Under the pieces are notes generated by a model that saw only the letters and a list, made by a program, of their open reading frames with translations, made no database searches and was not told the origin of the DNA. A stretch of 64,000 nucleotides of DNA from Ferrimonas sp. YFM (GTDB lineage: Bacteria; Pseudomonadota; Gammaproteobacteria; Enterobacterales; Shewanellaceae). A program made the position numbers and the translations under genes. The stretch lies in the NCBI RefSeq assembly GCF_030296015.1, contig NZ_AP027368.1:2542001-2606000 (forward strand), in the 5' to 3' direction. Position 1 is the first letter of the stretch, and each line of letters starts with the position of its first letter. Below, one piece after another: positions 63,861 to 64,000 of this stretch.

Positions 63861-64000
63861 ATGAGCACCCAAGTCCACCCCTACTCCACTGGCGAGGAGA
63901 TCGCCAATGCCGTAACCCACGGGCTGGGTATTGCCGCCGCCATCGTGGGCCTGACCCTGATGCTGACCAAGGGAATTCCTGTCCTCAGTGGCTGGGAGAT
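63861..64000 (+). CDS. Start of a hemolysin III-family (PAQR/TrhA) membrane protein
   Basis: The first 46 codons are present before the window ends. VHPYSTGEEIANAVTHGLGI, followed by a hydrophobic helix (AAAIVGLTLMLTKG), is the typical N terminus of hemolysin III/PAQR homologues such as YqfA/TrhA, linked to membrane homeostasis. The ATG has AGAGAG a few bases upstream. The rest lies outside the window. Confidence 0.85.
   Translation, partial: MSTQVHPYSTGEEIANAVTHGLGIAAAIVGLTLMLTKGIPVLSGWE

Overview
The window is high-GC, gene-dense chromosomal DNA from a Gram-negative gammaproteobacterium. An octaheme c-type cytochrome lipoprotein, TonB-dependent uptake, TorF- and MipA-type outer-membrane proteins and an RhlE helicase point to a marine Alteromonadales relative such as Ferrimonas or Shewanella. 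That assignment is inference; no rRNA or other marker gene is present.

Bases 1-14300 hold a minus-strand cobalamin uptake and late-biosynthesis operon. It starts at a B12 riboswitch and runs btuB, btuD, btuC, a cobU paralogue, btuF, cobU, cobC, an archaeal/cyanobacterial-type cobT, cobQ, cobB, cobS, an uncharacterised TIM-barrel gene, cbiB and cobD. Most gene junctions are ATGA or TGATG overlaps. No corrin-ring genes are present, so the operon serves import, salvage and the final assembly steps. A tandem MetJ-like box lies upstream of the riboswitch promoter.

Bases 14300-34400 are a mosaic of short units. They include a two-part outer-membrane protein, a tandem pair of DUF5692-like membrane proteins, a 25-codon leader ORF before a methyltransferase, an octaheme cytochrome lipoprotein, an M61-like protease, rhlE, a TlpA-like thioredoxin, a metzincin-like protease overlapping a DUF350-like gene, an M48 protease, gldA, a DUF1254/DUF1214 protein, and an SDR/TetR divergent pair with two matching operators.

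Bases 34400-38900 are an AT-rich accessory island. It contains a HEPN-domain protein, a complete IS3-family element with no target duplication, an IS110-family transposase remnant and a DUF6602/PD-(D/E)XK-like protein.

Bases 38900-45700 hold an M14 carboxypeptidase, a Marinobacter-type alcohol-forming fatty acyl-CoA reductase facing an XRE/MmyB-like regulator across a perfect palindrome, an EEP-family lipoprotein and a cardiolipin synthase.

Bases 45700-54100 hold a TorF-family porin and a minus-strand agmatine cluster. The cluster has two agmatine deiminases, two carbamoyltransferases, one APC exchanger, one carbamate kinase and a TetR regulator, with the duplicated enzymes in mirror order around the exchanger. 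Agmatine would be deiminated, carbamoylputrescine phosphorolysed, ATP made by carbamate kinase and putrescine exchanged for agmatine. Both carbamoyltransferases lack the Cys of the HCLP motif.

Bases 54100-64000 hold a cytochrome c remnant with its terminator, a zinc-ribbon protein, a VOC/LysR pair, a PAS-GGDEF-EAL protein with a degenerate GGDEF motif, an exported amidohydrolase, a FAN1-like VRR-NUC nuclease, a DUF808 protein, a phosphatase-like protein with a shortened P-loop, and the start of a hemolysin III-family gene.
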